NCBI RefSeq assembly: GCF_026768455.1
Contig: NZ_JAPPVQ010000005.1
Location: 62,001-126,000, forward strand
Direction of reading: 5' to 3'
Source: Candidatus Nitrosotenuis cloacae
GTDB lineage: Archaea > Thermoproteota > Nitrososphaeria > Nitrososphaerales > Nitrosopumilaceae
Length of the DNA stretch: 64,000 nt
Shown here one piece after another: positions 18,165 to 27,082 of the stretch. The position numbers and the translations under genes are program-made. Every line of letters begins with the position of its first letter. Position 1 is the stretch's first letter. Below the pieces are notes generated by a model, which saw nothing but the letters and a program-made list of their open reading frames with translations, searched no databases and was not told the DNA's origin.

Positions 18165-18818
18165 GTGAGTAAAATGGCCAAAAAAGCTGCGGATTCTAAA
18201 GATTTGAAAAAAGACAAAAAGAAAGAGGACAAGAAGCTGCAAAAAGCTGAAAAAAAGGCAGCCAAGGAAGAGAAAAAATCCGCAGTAAAAGAAGAGAAGA
18301 AAAAGAAATCAAAGGATGCAAAAGAGGAAAAGCCAGCAAAGGAAAAGAAAAAAGAGAAAAAGGCCGCAGAAGAATCTGAGCGAACTCCTGAGGAGGAGAT
18401 GGAGGAGCAACTCACTGATGAGGAGATTGAGAATTTTCAGATTGAAAAGGTCGACATGGAAAAGCTCACAAACAAGGTCTGCCTGTTTTTGTCAAATTAT
18501 GATGACGGAATAATCCAGTCCGAGTTGTGGAAGAAATTCAAGCTTACTAGCAGAGACGGCTCCAGGCTTGCACTAAAGCTGGAAAGGATGGGCATCATCA
18601 TGCGTGAGAAGATATTGGAGAACAAGAGGTGGACGTACGTTCTCAAAATCAAAAAGACTCCCGTATCGACAGAGTCGATTGAGAATGCGCCGTGTCTTGT
18701 GTGTCCAGTCGAACAGAAATGCAGCATTGATGGAGAGGTGAGCCCGAAGACGTGCCAGTGGATTGAAGAATGGACCATCGCTGAGCTTGGCAAACCAAAG
18801 AAAAAGAAAGAACAATGA
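18165..18818 (+). CDS. TFE-beta / RPC34-like winged-helix Fe-S protein
   Basis: A 217-residue protein. Residues 1-85 are an extreme Lys/Glu/Ala-rich tail. Residues ~100-165 form a winged helix (KVCLFLSNYDDGIIQSELWK, RDGSRLALKLERMG, IIMREKILENKRWTYVLKI). The C-terminus has four cysteines (CLVCPVEQKC then C in SPKTCQWIEEW), the pattern of the 4Fe-4S site of archaeal hRPC39/TFE-beta. That protein joins TFE-alpha to open promoters. GTG 18165 and ATG 18174 are both possible starts. It overlaps the FtsJ gene by 4 bases. Confidence 0.8.
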   Translation: MSKMAKKAADSKDLKKDKKKEDKKLQKAEKKAAKEEKKSAVKEEKKKKSKDAKEEKPAKEKKKEKKAAEESERTPEEEMEEQLTDEEIENFQIEKVDMEKLTNKVCLFLSNYDDGIIQSELWKKFKLTSRDGSRLALKLERMGIIMREKILENKRWTYVLKIKKTPVSTESIENAPCLVCPVEQKCSIDGEVSPKTCQWIEEWTIAELGKPKKKKEQ

Positions 18819-19408
18819 AGCTACTGGACGCAAAACGTGATCATTACAGAAAGCTGGCAAAAGAGCAGGGATATCGCAGCAGGGCAACTTACAAACTATT
18901 GCAGCTAAACAACTCTTACAGAATAATTGGGCCGGGGTTTTTTGTAGTGGACTTGGGATGTGCACCTGGCGGGTGGACCCAGATTGCAGTCAAGCTGGCA
19001 GGAAACCGCGGAAAGGTGGTAGGAGTCGACACTGCGTACATGGATCCAATAGACGGGGCCCACTTTATTCGCGGCAGCGTTGAGGATGAGACAATAGTGG
19101 ATGACATCCTGGAGTATCTTCAGACAAAGGCAAGCGCGGTGATATGCGACCTCTCGCCGCAGATAACGGGTCACTGGTCGATGGATCATGCAAAGCAGAT
19201 TTCGCTGAACTATTCGTGCTCTAAGATAATGGACAAAATACTGGCAACTAAGGGCAACGCACTGTTCAAGGTGTTTGACGGCGAGTATTCTATGGAGTTC
19301 CGCGACTATCTGAAGAAAAAATTTGCAAAGGTACACCTCCGCAAGCCGAATGCGAGCAGAAAACCGAGCAGCGAGATGTACTTTGTCTGCCTCGGGTATG
19401 GGCTCTAG
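18815..19408 (+). CDS. rlmE: FtsJ/RlmE-family ribose 2'-O-methyltransferase
   Basis: SAM-dependent RNA 2'-O-methyltransferase. The N-terminal RDHYRKLAKEQGYRSRATYK is the family signature; the SAM site is VVDLGCAPGGWTQ; a catalytic K-D-K-E set is consistent with K near residue 27, D in ICDLSPQ, K in LFKVFDGE and E in SSEMYFVC. In bacteria RlmE modifies 23S U2552; in archaea the rRNA target is probable but not proven. It converges with trm1, overlapping by 4 bases. Confidence 0.9.
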   Translation: MKLLDAKRDHYRKLAKEQGYRSRATYKLLQLNNSYRIIGPGFFVVDLGCAPGGWTQIAVKLAGNRGKVVGVDTAYMDPIDGAHFIRGSVEDETIVDDILEYLQTKASAVICDLSPQITGHWSMDHAKQISLNYSCSKIMDKILATKGNALFKVFDGEYSMEFRDYLKKKFAKVHLRKPNASRKPSSEMYFVCLGYGL

Positions 19409-20538
19409 CTGGAAAATATCTCTCTGATTTTGTTTATCGTGGCGTCAGTCCTAAATCCTGTCGGATTGAACGCTGTGGGGCTGGAAAGAAATCCGTCTTC
19501 CTGCAGGCGCTTGAGCACCTGCACCATGGGTATTGGAGATGATCCGTTCATCTCTGCAATCTCGTCTAGCGTATAGTAACATGCAGGCATGTCTGACTCT
19601 GCCAGACACCGCTCGATTATCTTGGCGCATTTCTTATCGGCAGTATCGGTGATTTCGCCCTGCATGCTGGATACGAACTCTTTTTCAAACAGCTTGCCTA
19701 TCCAGAGAGGCCCTGCATGCTCTGTCTTGGAGCCGCAGAGACGACAGTCTGCTGGCTCACTTGAGGCCTCTCTGTGACCACACGTCCTGCAGTGGATGAT
19801 GTATCCTATTGCGTTCTGCGTGTCGGGCCTGTTCAGCACCCTGACATATATTCGGTAATAGTGCATGTTGGTCTCAACGAAGACTGGGGTTATCTCGGCG
19901 TCCAGCCTTGCTGCGACCATGTTGACTAGGCCGAGGACGAGTCTTGTGGAGATCTCGTTGCTGTATGTTGTCTTGATTGGGACTCCGTAGTACTTTTTCC
20001 TGCACGCATCTTTGAATATGCCGTGCAGGACCTGCAGGTCAGTTGCGGTAACTGAGAGCAGCCCCTTGTGGAGTGTTGCGCGGACTCCACAGTCTATGTA
20101 CTTTGAAGGCGAGCCGAACGGGTCTATGTCCACTATGGTGCTACGGCAACCCCTCTTTGAGAACGCGCTTAGAAACTGGCAGACCTCGTTTTCTGACGTT
20201 TCAAAGTTCTTCAATCCGTTGAGGTCTGCGGATCTTCTTGCAAGCTCAAGTGCGCTCGGATTGAGGTCGTTGACGAACACCTTGATGTTTTTGATCTCGT
20301 TTGCGACTCGCAGACCCCGCGCTCCAAGGCTTGCCATTGAGTCAAGAAACGTCTTTGGGCCTTCAAAGTTTTTCAAAAACGCCGAATATGCAATTATGGA
20401 AAGGTCCCTACTGAGCTTTGCCTTTGGGTTGAAGAACGGCATGTCCTGCGGCGGCACCTTGCTTGTAAGTGATTGCTCGTGGACTAGGATCTTGGTGCTA
20501 CCTTCGATTACTGTTTTGATCTGGTCGTTTAGCTGCAA
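19405..20538 (-). CDS. trm1: tRNA (guanine26-N2)-dimethyltransferase
   Basis: Makes m2,2G26 in tRNA. The 377-residue protein has FFNPKAKLSRDLSIIAYSAF at the N-terminus, a SAM-binding Rossmann region (FLDSMASLGARGLRVANEI, VFVNDLNPSALELARR) and the catalytic loop DIDPFGSP. A C-terminal zinc site (CRTCGHR and CRLCGSK) and a winged-helix-like end (LDEIAEMNGSSPIPMVQVLK) follow. Size and motifs match archaeal Trm1. Confidence 0.95.
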   Translation of the reverse strand: MQLNDQIKTVIEGSTKILVHEQSLTSKVPPQDMPFFNPKAKLSRDLSIIAYSAFLKNFEGPKTFLDSMASLGARGLRVANEIKNIKVFVNDLNPSALELARRSADLNGLKNFETSENEVCQFLSAFSKRGCRSTIVDIDPFGSPSKYIDCGVRATLHKGLLSVTATDLQVLHGIFKDACRKKYYGVPIKTTYSNEISTRLVLGLVNMVAARLDAEITPVFVETNMHYYRIYVRVLNRPDTQNAIGYIIHCRTCGHREASSEPADCRLCGSKTEHAGPLWIGKLFEKEFVSSMQGEITDTADKKCAKIIERCLAESDMPACYYTLDEIAEMNGSSPIPMVQVLKRLQEDGFLSSPTAFNPTGFRTDATINKIREIFSS

Positions 20539-20600
20539 GTATGATCGTCAGACTTTTTCCCACTAATAGTTTAATACGTTAAGCTGGCTGAGGAACAGGC

Positions 20601-21227
20601 GTGATTGTCTGCGGAGTGGATGAGGCGGGAAGGGGCTCTATGCTCGGACCGTTGGTAGTCGCAGGAATCACAGTGGAGCAGTCGAGGATAAAAGAACTTG
20701 GGAGGCTTGGAGTGAGGGACTCAAAAAAGCTCAGCCCGTCATCCAGAGAAAGACTGTACAAGGAGATTCTGCATATTGCAGATGATTATGTTGTGTCAAA
20801 GGTGAGCCCAAAGGTAATAGATGCACATGTGTACAGACACCAGCTGAATCATCTTGAGGCGCAGCACATGGCAAAGATAATCAAAAAGCTAGAGCCGGGA
20901 GTTTCGTACGTTGACTCTTGCGACGTGAATGCGACACGGTTTGGAAAAGAGTTGGAGAGGCTAAGCAGCGTCGGCAACATCAAGGCGTCGCATCATGCGG
21001 ATGCCAAGTTCTTGGTAGTGTCTGCTGCATCAATTGTGGCAAAGGTGACGCGTGATAGGGCAATTGCCAGGCTAAGCAAGGAAGGACGCGTAGGCAGCGG
21101 GTATCCGTCTGACCCAAAGACCGTCGGGTTTGTCCGGGATTGTTTTGCAAGGACCGGACAGGTGCCGAGTTTTGTTCGCAAGAGCTGGGCGCCGGTCAGA
21201 AAGATTACTCAGAGTCAGCTTGCGTGA
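20601..21227 (+). CDS. rnhB: ribonuclease HII
   Basis: Cleaves RNA in RNA-DNA hybrids and single ribonucleotides in DNA. The 208-residue protein starts GTG (MIVCGVDEAGRGSMLGPLVV) and has the metal-binding D7, E8, the third Asp in YVDSCDVN, and the fourth in HHADAKF. Archaeal RNase HII of normal length, transcribed divergently from trm1 and overlapping the fibrillarin gene 3' end. Confidence 0.94.
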   Translation: MIVCGVDEAGRGSMLGPLVVAGITVEQSRIKELGRLGVRDSKKLSPSSRERLYKEILHIADDYVVSKVSPKVIDAHVYRHQLNHLEAQHMAKIIKKLEPGVSYVDSCDVNATRFGKELERLSSVGNIKASHHADAKFLVVSAASIVAKVTRDRAIARLSKEGRVGSGYPSDPKTVGFVRDCFARTGQVPSFVRKSWAPVRKITQSQLA

Positions 21228-21892
21228 TATTTTGCGACCACCATCGCGTGGTCCTTGTCGTATGGCTGCAGGTCCATGTTCTGTATGACAGTAAAGTTTG
21301 GCTCGAGTTTTCTTACCTCGTTTTCTATTATCTTCTTTGGGGACTGGGTGACATCGATGCTTCGCGTCTTGATTGTCATGAACAGATAGCCGCCATCCTT
21401 TAGGTACATCTTGCAATTTGCTATGGCAATTTCCGTCTGGTCAGGCTGGGCAATGTCGGAGTACACGACATCAACTTTGCCGTACACCGAAAAGTACTGG
21501 TCTGGGTGACGTGCATCTTGCAAAATGGGGAATATGTTTTTGCGATATGCTGCGACTCTGTCAAGAAAGTCGCGCGCAACCCTGCTTGCATGTTCTACTG
21601 CAAAAATTATCCCGTTGTAGTCGACTATGTCTGAGATGTGGCTTACCGTGGTACCGGTGGATGCTCCAAGGTATAGCACCTTTGTCCCTTTTTTTATTGG
21701 AAATACCTCCAGTCCTATCATAAGTGACGCTGCAAGCTTGCTTCTGAATGGATCCCACATTCTGTACTCGACTCCGCCTTTTTTGTGCAGCTTTTCGCCG
21801 TAAACTTGGTTTCCCTCTACGTAGTTTATTGTTGCAAGTTTTCTTTGCCCATCTATTGAAAACCAGAAGATGGGGCTATCGTCGTTTTCCAA
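21215..21892 (-). CDS. flpA: fibrillarin-like rRNA/tRNA 2'-O-methyltransferase
   Basis: Catalytic subunit of the C/D-box sRNP that guides 2'-O-methylation. The 225-residue protein has YRMWDPFRSKLAASLMIG, the SAM-binding VLYLGASTGTTVSHISDIV, AVEHASRVARD and YSDIAQPDQTEI. It lacks the Gly/Arg-rich tail of eukaryotic fibrillarin. Its partner nop5 lies immediately upstream, overlapping by 17 bases, so both are made from one mRNA. Confidence 0.95.
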   Translation of the reverse strand: MENDDSPIFWFSIDGQRKLATINYVEGNQVYGEKLHKKGGVEYRMWDPFRSKLAASLMIGLEVFPIKKGTKVLYLGASTGTTVSHISDIVDYNGIIFAVEHASRVARDFLDRVAAYRKNIFPILQDARHPDQYFSVYGKVDVVYSDIAQPDQTEIAIANCKMYLKDGGYLFMTIKTRSIDVTQSPKKIIENEVRKLEPNFTVIQNMDLQPYDKDHAMVVAKYHAS

Positions 21893-23219
21893 ACTTTTTT
21901 CGCTTTTTTATATCCGATTTAAAATCGCTGCGTGAATCTCTTTCGCCAAATCTTCCACGCGGCTTGTCATCGCCAAATCTTCCACGTGGTTTATCATCAA
22001 ATCGTCCTCTCGGCTTGTCACCGAATCTCTCCCTTGGTCTGTCGCCAAATCTTCCACGAGGGTTTTCCTTCTCGCGCCTCTCCACTTTTTGTGGTGGCCT
22101 TTCTACCGGATCCTTGTATTTTTCTCCAATCTCTGCTACTCTGACGTTTAGTTTGTCAAGTAATGACTGGTTTATTCCCTGACCGTAAACATCTACGCGC
22201 GAGGCAATTGCCGCCTTTGCTGCAATGGCTCGTGCCATCTTTCCTCTCTGCCATCTTGGGGCAGCGTGAACTATTGCATGCTGAAACAAGATGCCGTGCT
22301 TTGGAGGCTGCGTTCCGGTTTTCAGTGCTCTGAACAGGGCTTTCTCCGCACCTAGTACCTGGATTGTGCTTGCAGGCATTGTAGCAAGTTTCTTGAGACT
22401 TCCTGCCTTTGCAAGTATTCTGGCACCTACTGCGGTTCCAAGAATTGCAGCCAAGTTGGGGGCTATGTTTTTCATCTCGGACTCTATGTGATTTTCGATT
22501 GCCTTTCGCGTCTCGGCCATGGACAGGATCTGCTTTGCCAGCGACTGTACCATCACCAAGTTTTCCTTTGTAATGTCTCCGCCCTTGCTCTTTTCCTGAA
22601 TTACTGATAGCATCTCTACTTTGGACTCTGGAAATCCAGCATCCTCGTAGATTGTCTTTGAAAGGTCCTGGCGCTTTCCTGCCATGACGATTTGCGAATA
22701 TCCGTTTATGTTGTCTATTAGGTTGTCAAGTTCTGGAAAGTGCAATCCGTACCACTCCCTCAGTCTTGAGGAGAGTCCGTTGACCATCACGTCTATTTCG
22801 TCTAGCGCGTTTATTGCCTGAATTATGTGAAGATCCGGGCTTTGAGATATCTCGGTGACCTTTGATGACGACAGCGACAGGGCAAAATCCCTCAGCTTTG
22901 TCATTGCGTCTGCCTGGTTTTTTGCAAAGCCTGCGTCAATTAGGATCTGCGGCTTTGTCGCCTGTATCTCCTCAAGCTGCTTTGCATCCATGATCTGGAC
23001 GTCAAGCGCCTCTTTTTTGAAGACCTTGAGGAGCGCGTCGTCGTTTACGAAAATTCCTGCCTCTATCTTTGATAGAAAATCGACTACCGGCTGCAGGTTG
23101 TACTCGCCCGCCTTGACTTTTACAAAGTCTGCCGCAGGCTTTGAGAATGGAAATGACTCGATGTGTCTGCTGTCCTGCGATACTGAAATACCAAGCTCAG
23201 TTAGGACAACAAAATACAT
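21876..23219 (-). CDS. nop5: C/D-box sRNP core protein Nop5 (Nop56/58)
   Basis: Scaffold that joins fibrillarin to the L7Ae-bound guide RNA. Start taken at ATG 23219 (MYFVVLTELGISVSQDSRHI); the frame continues 16 residues upstream, but Nop5 proteins normally begin at this strand. The N-terminal fibrillarin-binding domain, a central coiled coil and the Nop domain (APNLAAILGTAVGARILAKA, MPASTIQVLGAEKALFRALK, KHGILFQHAIVHAAPRWQRG) are all present. The C-terminal tail carries about five RGRF(G/D)DKP units. Operonic with flpA. Confidence 0.94.
   Translation of the reverse strand: MYFVVLTELGISVSQDSRHIESFPFSKPAADFVKVKAGEYNLQPVVDFLSKIEAGIFVNDDALLKVFKKEALDVQIMDAKQLEEIQATKPQILIDAGFAKNQADAMTKLRDFALSLSSSKVTEISQSPDLHIIQAINALDEIDVMVNGLSSRLREWYGLHFPELDNLIDNINGYSQIVMAGKRQDLSKTIYEDAGFPESKVEMLSVIQEKSKGGDITKENLVMVQSLAKQILSMAETRKAIENHIESEMKNIAPNLAAILGTAVGARILAKAGSLKKLATMPASTIQVLGAEKALFRALKTGTQPPKHGILFQHAIVHAAPRWQRGKMARAIAAKAAIASRVDVYGQGINQSLLDKLNVRVAEIGEKYKDPVERPPQKVERREKENPRGRFGDRPRERFGDKPRGRFDDKPRGRFGDDKPRGRFGERDSRSDFKSDIKKRKKFGKRR
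21936..22060 (-). repeat. in-frame tandem repeat coding the RGRF tail of Nop5
   Basis: About five tandem 24-27 bp units encode RGRFGDRP, RERFGDKP, RGRFDDKP, RGRFGDDKP and RGRFGERD. Units are similar but not identical at the DNA level, so the repeat is maintained as protein rather than being a fresh expansion. It makes an Arg/Gly/Phe-rich, RNA-binding-type tail. Confidence 0.8.
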
Positions 23220-23306
23220 AGAGCAATGTTTTATCTTCTCATTAAAAAAGGTACCAATGTCAGGCACAAATCAAACGTTATATGACTACAAAATCAACTC
23301 AAACAA

Positions 23307-24215
23307 GTGAATCCTGACCTATCAGTATCCATAGGACCAATTTCACTTCCAAGGCCTGCAATGCTGGCTTCCGGAATACTTGGAATATCGCTTGAGGTTT
23401 TTGGCAGGATTTACCGCAGCGGTGCAGGTGCAGTCGTCTCAAAGTCACTCAGCAAGGAGCCGTGGGAGGGATATCCAAATCCAACAATAGTTGGAATAAA
23501 GGGCGGATACCTTAACGCAGTCGGGCTGTCAAATCCGGGCGCTCCATACTTTGCAAAAATGATCTCGCAGAACACTGAGGTGCCAATCATTGTGAGCCTG
23601 GTTGGCTCAATTGAGGACGACTTTGAATTTATGGTAAAACAGTTTGAGAACTCCAAGGTCACTGCGTATGAGCTAAATCTGTCGTGTCCGCACGTGGAAA
23701 AGGTGGGACTCGAAGTGGGAGATGATCCAAACCTTGTCACAAAGATTGTGAGGCGCGTCAAGTCTGTGACCAATGTTCCCGTGATCGCAAAGGTCGGACT
23801 TGGGACGACAAACTATCTTGATACGGTAAGGGCGTCAATTGAGGGCGGCGCAGACGCAATAACTGCAATCAACACAATTCGAGCAATGGGAATCGACGTG
23901 GAGACTCAGAGGCCGCTGCTAAGCCACAAAATCGGCGGCCTGTCTGGAACGTCCATCCGGCCTGTCGCAGTAAGATGCGTCTACGAGATTGCCTCAAAGT
24001 ACGACATACCGGTGATTGGGTGCGGCGGCATATCTACATGGGATGACGCACTGGAATTCATTCTCGCTGGGGCGTCCGCAGTTCAGGTGGGCAGTGCTGT
24101 CGGTGATGGATGGATTGACGTATTTTCTGAAATTAATGACGGAATTGCAAATTATATGAAGCGAAAGGGATACTCAAAGATCTCGGAGATGGTGGGACTT
24201 GCAAGGCGTTACTAA
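23307..24215 (+). CDS. pyrD: dihydroorotate dehydrogenase, class 1B-like catalytic subunit
   Basis: Oxidises dihydroorotate to orotate with FMN. The 302-residue TIM barrel has LPRPAMLASGILGISLEVFG, SLSKEPWEGYPNPTIVGIKG, NAVGLSNPG, the active-site loop ELNLSCPHVEKVG with the class 1 catalytic Cys, AKVGLGTT, and the FMN-phosphate GCGGIST and GASAVQVGSAV. GTG start. It overlaps by 17 bases an electron-transfer subunit of PyrK type, which supports class 1B (NAD-linked). Confidence 0.92.
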   Translation: MNPDLSVSIGPISLPRPAMLASGILGISLEVFGRIYRSGAGAVVSKSLSKEPWEGYPNPTIVGIKGGYLNAVGLSNPGAPYFAKMISQNTEVPIIVSLVGSIEDDFEFMVKQFENSKVTAYELNLSCPHVEKVGLEVGDDPNLVTKIVRRVKSVTNVPVIAKVGLGTTNYLDTVRASIEGGADAITAINTIRAMGIDVETQRPLLSHKIGGLSGTSIRPVAVRCVYEIASKYDIPVIGCGGISTWDDALEFILAGASAVQVGSAVGDGWIDVFSEINDGIANYMKRKGYSKISEMVGLARRY

Positions 24216-25011
24216 GAGACCACAGGTAAGGATAATTGAGAATATAATAGACGAGACCCCGACGGTGCGCACCATCGTGATATCTGATGAGCACATGGCA
24301 AACGTCTTGCCGGGCCAGTTTGCGATGGTCTGGATTCCCGGCGTAAATGAGCTCCCGATGAGTGTGATGGTCACCGAGAATTCAGGCAAGGCGGCATTTA
24401 CCGTAAGACGGCGCGGCGAGTCGTCAACCGCACTGTACAACCTCAAAGTCGGCCAGCAAATAGGAGTCCGAGGACCATATGGAAACGCGTTTGATATCAA
24501 GGCTGGCAAAATAATACTGGTCGGAGGAGGAACCGGACTCGTGCCGCTCATGCGACTAGCAAAATATGCGGGACCTGCAAACGATGTGACCGTCCTGATG
24601 GGCTCAAAGACAAAAGAGGAGGTGTTCTTCGAGGATACCGCAAACAAAATTCTGGCGGGCCGCAAGCACCGCGTGATTGTGGCAACGGAGGATGGCACTT
24701 ATGGACAAAAGGGATTTGTCACTGACATTTTGGCAAAGTTGTTGCAGGACGAAAAGTTTGATGCGGTGTACACGTGCGGCCCGGAGATAATGATGTACAA
24801 GGTGGTGCAGATGGCAAACGAAAAGAACATCTTTGTTCAGGCAAGCCTTGAGAGGATGATGAAGTGTGGAATCGGCATATGCGGGAGCTGCTGCATGGAC
24901 GATGTGCTTGTCTGTCATGACGGGACCGTCTTTGATGGTGCGTTTTTGAGCAAAAGCAAGGAGTTTGGCCACACCCATAGAAGCAAGGCAGGAATACTGG
25001 AAAGTTACTAA
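24199..25011 (+). CDS. pyrK: dihydroorotate dehydrogenase electron-transfer subunit
   Basis: Passes electrons from dihydroorotate to NAD+. The 270-residue protein (TTG start) has a ferredoxin-reductase-like FAD domain (PGQFAMVWIPGVNELPMSV, the RRRGESSTALYNL loop), an NAD domain (IILVGGGTGLVPLM) and a 2Fe-2S Cys cluster (MKCGIGICGSCCMDD and VCHDG). The 17-base overlap with pyrD points to one heteromeric enzyme. Confidence 0.92.
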   Translation: MQGVTKRPQVRIIENIIDETPTVRTIVISDEHMANVLPGQFAMVWIPGVNELPMSVMVTENSGKAAFTVRRRGESSTALYNLKVGQQIGVRGPYGNAFDIKAGKIILVGGGTGLVPLMRLAKYAGPANDVTVLMGSKTKEEVFFEDTANKILAGRKHRVIVATEDGTYGQKGFVTDILAKLLQDEKFDAVYTCGPEIMMYKVVQMANEKNIFVQASLERMMKCGIGICGSCCMDDVLVCHDGTVFDGAFLSKSKEFGHTHRSKAGILESY

Positions 25012-25084
25012 ACCTGCCGTTCTGATGCTGGTTTGTACCTAAAGGTTTAAAATAAATAAAAAAAGACACGCGTACTAGAGGAAA

Positions 25085-26812
25085 ATGCCACACCCAAAGA
25101 TCGTACTTACCGCAGATCGTACATTGATGTCAAATTACCGCGGAATCTCGCTTGCAACGTTCTTTGGCTGCGCACCGGCACTTGATCCTCATAGGGACCC
25201 GAAGAGCTTTTGGTACAAGATTCTCAAAAACCAGGTGACCCCGAAGATTCTGTTTGACTTTATTTGTAATCCTATACCGCACAACAACGGCGTGGCAGCA
25301 TATGCCCCGTACGGCCTAAGAAAGGTGGAGGCAGGATTGCTCCGCGACGGATTCAAACGAGAGGATGTAGTGGTGGCGCATCCTGATCACATTGAAAAGT
25401 TCATCGGACCTGAAACACAGGTGGTGGGAACATACGAGATGGACCCACTCGGAATGGGCCCGGTAACTATGACCTTTACCTATGGAAGAAAGCAAATGTC
25501 CTATGACGAATACTATAACGCTGATCTGCACAGGAGAATCCTTGCTGCCAAAAAGAAAAACGGCAGCAACGCAAAGGTGATTGCCGGAGCATCGGGGACA
25601 TGGCAGTACAACTACGACCCAGAAAAAATAGAAGAGTATGGACTGTATGCTGTTCTGGAAGGGGAGCTTGGCGGAATTGCACCTGAAATCGACGGACATG
25701 CTGGCAGGTTCTTCAACTATCTGATTGACGGCGAATTTGAAAACATGAATCCGTTCAGAAAGAGAAGCGACTTTAAAGTTGACATTAAGGAATTTCAAAG
25801 AAACGGAAGATGCGTACATGGAAGGTTTGTGAACTTTTGGGACAGGCCGGAAATTGACGAAATTCCAGACATCGTAGAGCCGTCAATGCACGGAATGATT
25901 GAGGTGATGCGAGGATGCGGACGCGGATGCAAGTTCTGCGACGTCACACTTAGGGCCCTGAGATACTATCCGCCGGAGAAGGTCAAAAAGGAGATTGAGG
26001 TAAACATCAAAAAAGGCGGACTCAAAAACGCCTGGATTCACAGCGACGACATCTTCGTGTACGGAATGGATCCAAGAACAAGCAAGCAGATGGAGCCAAA
26101 CCGAGAGGCACTAGAGGAGCTGTTCACCGCAATCATGTCAACTGGAATCCAGCACACCAACCCGACACACGGAACGCTGGCCGGCGCAATCGCAGACGAG
26201 AAGCTGATTCCAAATATATCTAAAATAATAAAGTCTGGGCCTTCAAACCTGATCGGCATCCAGTGCGGATTTGAGACTGGCAGCCTTAGACTGATTGGCA
26301 AGTATGCAGACAGAAAGCTTGCACCATTCATGCCTGAGGAATGGCACTGGGTCGTAAAGGAGGGAGTAAAGACACTAAACGAACACTACTGGGTGCCGGC
26401 ATTCACGCTGATCATGGGACTGGACAACGACGAGACTCCTGAGGACTCGTGGGAGACGATCCAGCTTATCAGCGAACTGGAGCGAGAGCAGCCAGACTGC
26501 ATGTTTACAACAACTCCTTTGACATTCGTACCAATCGGACTGCTTGAGAAATCAGAGTTCTTCAATATCGGAAACGAGATGGACCCAGCGCAGCTTGGCG
26601 TAATGTACAAGACATGGCAGCACAACTTCAAGTACGGAATTCAAAAGTTCATGACCAAGACCGGAAGCCATGGCTCTGCCCAAAAACAGTTCTTCAACAT
26701 GATTGCACGCTCCCTTGGAGGCGTGCCTCTTGGGGCAATGGAGCGATTCGCAAGACGAAAGAGCCGAGAGCACGAGCGGGTAATTGAGACAATCAAGGCA
26801 AAGTACTGGTAA
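25085..26812 (+). CDS. B12-binding-type radical SAM protein
   Basis: A 575-residue radical SAM enzyme. The Cx3Cx2C cluster motif is GCGRGCKFCDV (C278, C282, C285). The ~270 residues before it look like a cobalamin-binding-type Rossmann domain (VLTADRTLMSNYRGISLATF, APYGLRKVEAGLLRDGF, VVVAHPDHIEKFIG). After it are SAM-barrel elements (WIHSDDIFVYG, IQCGFETGS, TLIMGLDNDETPEDSWETIQ). The architecture matches enzymes that act at unactivated carbons, including the GDGT ring synthases of archaeal lipids; that specific role is a guess. Monocistronic, with TTTAAAATAAAT upstream. Confidence 0.75.
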   Translation: MPHPKIVLTADRTLMSNYRGISLATFFGCAPALDPHRDPKSFWYKILKNQVTPKILFDFICNPIPHNNGVAAYAPYGLRKVEAGLLRDGFKREDVVVAHPDHIEKFIGPETQVVGTYEMDPLGMGPVTMTFTYGRKQMSYDEYYNADLHRRILAAKKKNGSNAKVIAGASGTWQYNYDPEKIEEYGLYAVLEGELGGIAPEIDGHAGRFFNYLIDGEFENMNPFRKRSDFKVDIKEFQRNGRCVHGRFVNFWDRPEIDEIPDIVEPSMHGMIEVMRGCGRGCKFCDVTLRALRYYPPEKVKKEIEVNIKKGGLKNAWIHSDDIFVYGMDPRTSKQMEPNREALEELFTAIMSTGIQHTNPTHGTLAGAIADEKLIPNISKIIKSGPSNLIGIQCGFETGSLRLIGKYADRKLAPFMPEEWHWVVKEGVKTLNEHYWVPAFTLIMGLDNDETPEDSWETIQLISELEREQPDCMFTTTPLTFVPIGLLEKSEFFNIGNEMDPAQLGVMYKTWQHNFKYGIQKFMTKTGSHGSAQKQFFNMIARSLGGVPLGAMERFARRKSREHERVIETIKAKYW

Positions 26813-26853
26813 GCACCCAAATACATAAATCAGAATCATATTCAGCGTAATCT

Positions 26854-27036
26854 ATGGCAACTCACGGATCGATTACAAAGGCAGGAAAAGTAAAGGGCCA
26901 GACACCAAAGGTAGAGGGCCGAAAACGCGTAGGAACTATCTCGATTCTTAGAAACAAGAGCAATTTTAAGAAAAGATTTGCGCTTCACAGAACTCCTGGC
27001 CAGAACAAGCCTGGACAAAGAAAGAGACGACGTTAG
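26854..27036 (+). CDS. rps30e: small ribosomal subunit protein eS30
   Basis: A 60-residue, very basic protein (MATHGSITKAGKVKGQTPKV...GQNKPGQRKRRR). The N-terminal HGSITKAGKVKGQTPKVE and the poly-basic end identify eS30, found in Thermoproteota/Nitrososphaerota and eukaryotes but missing from most Euryarchaeota. A TATA-like AAATACATAAAT lies about 30 bases before the ATG. Confidence 0.94.
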   Translation: MATHGSITKAGKVKGQTPKVEGRKRVGTISILRNKSNFKKRFALHRTPGQNKPGQRKRRR

Positions 27037-27082
27037 GAATTTTCCAACAAAATCAATTTTGCATCAACATTAATCTAGACGT

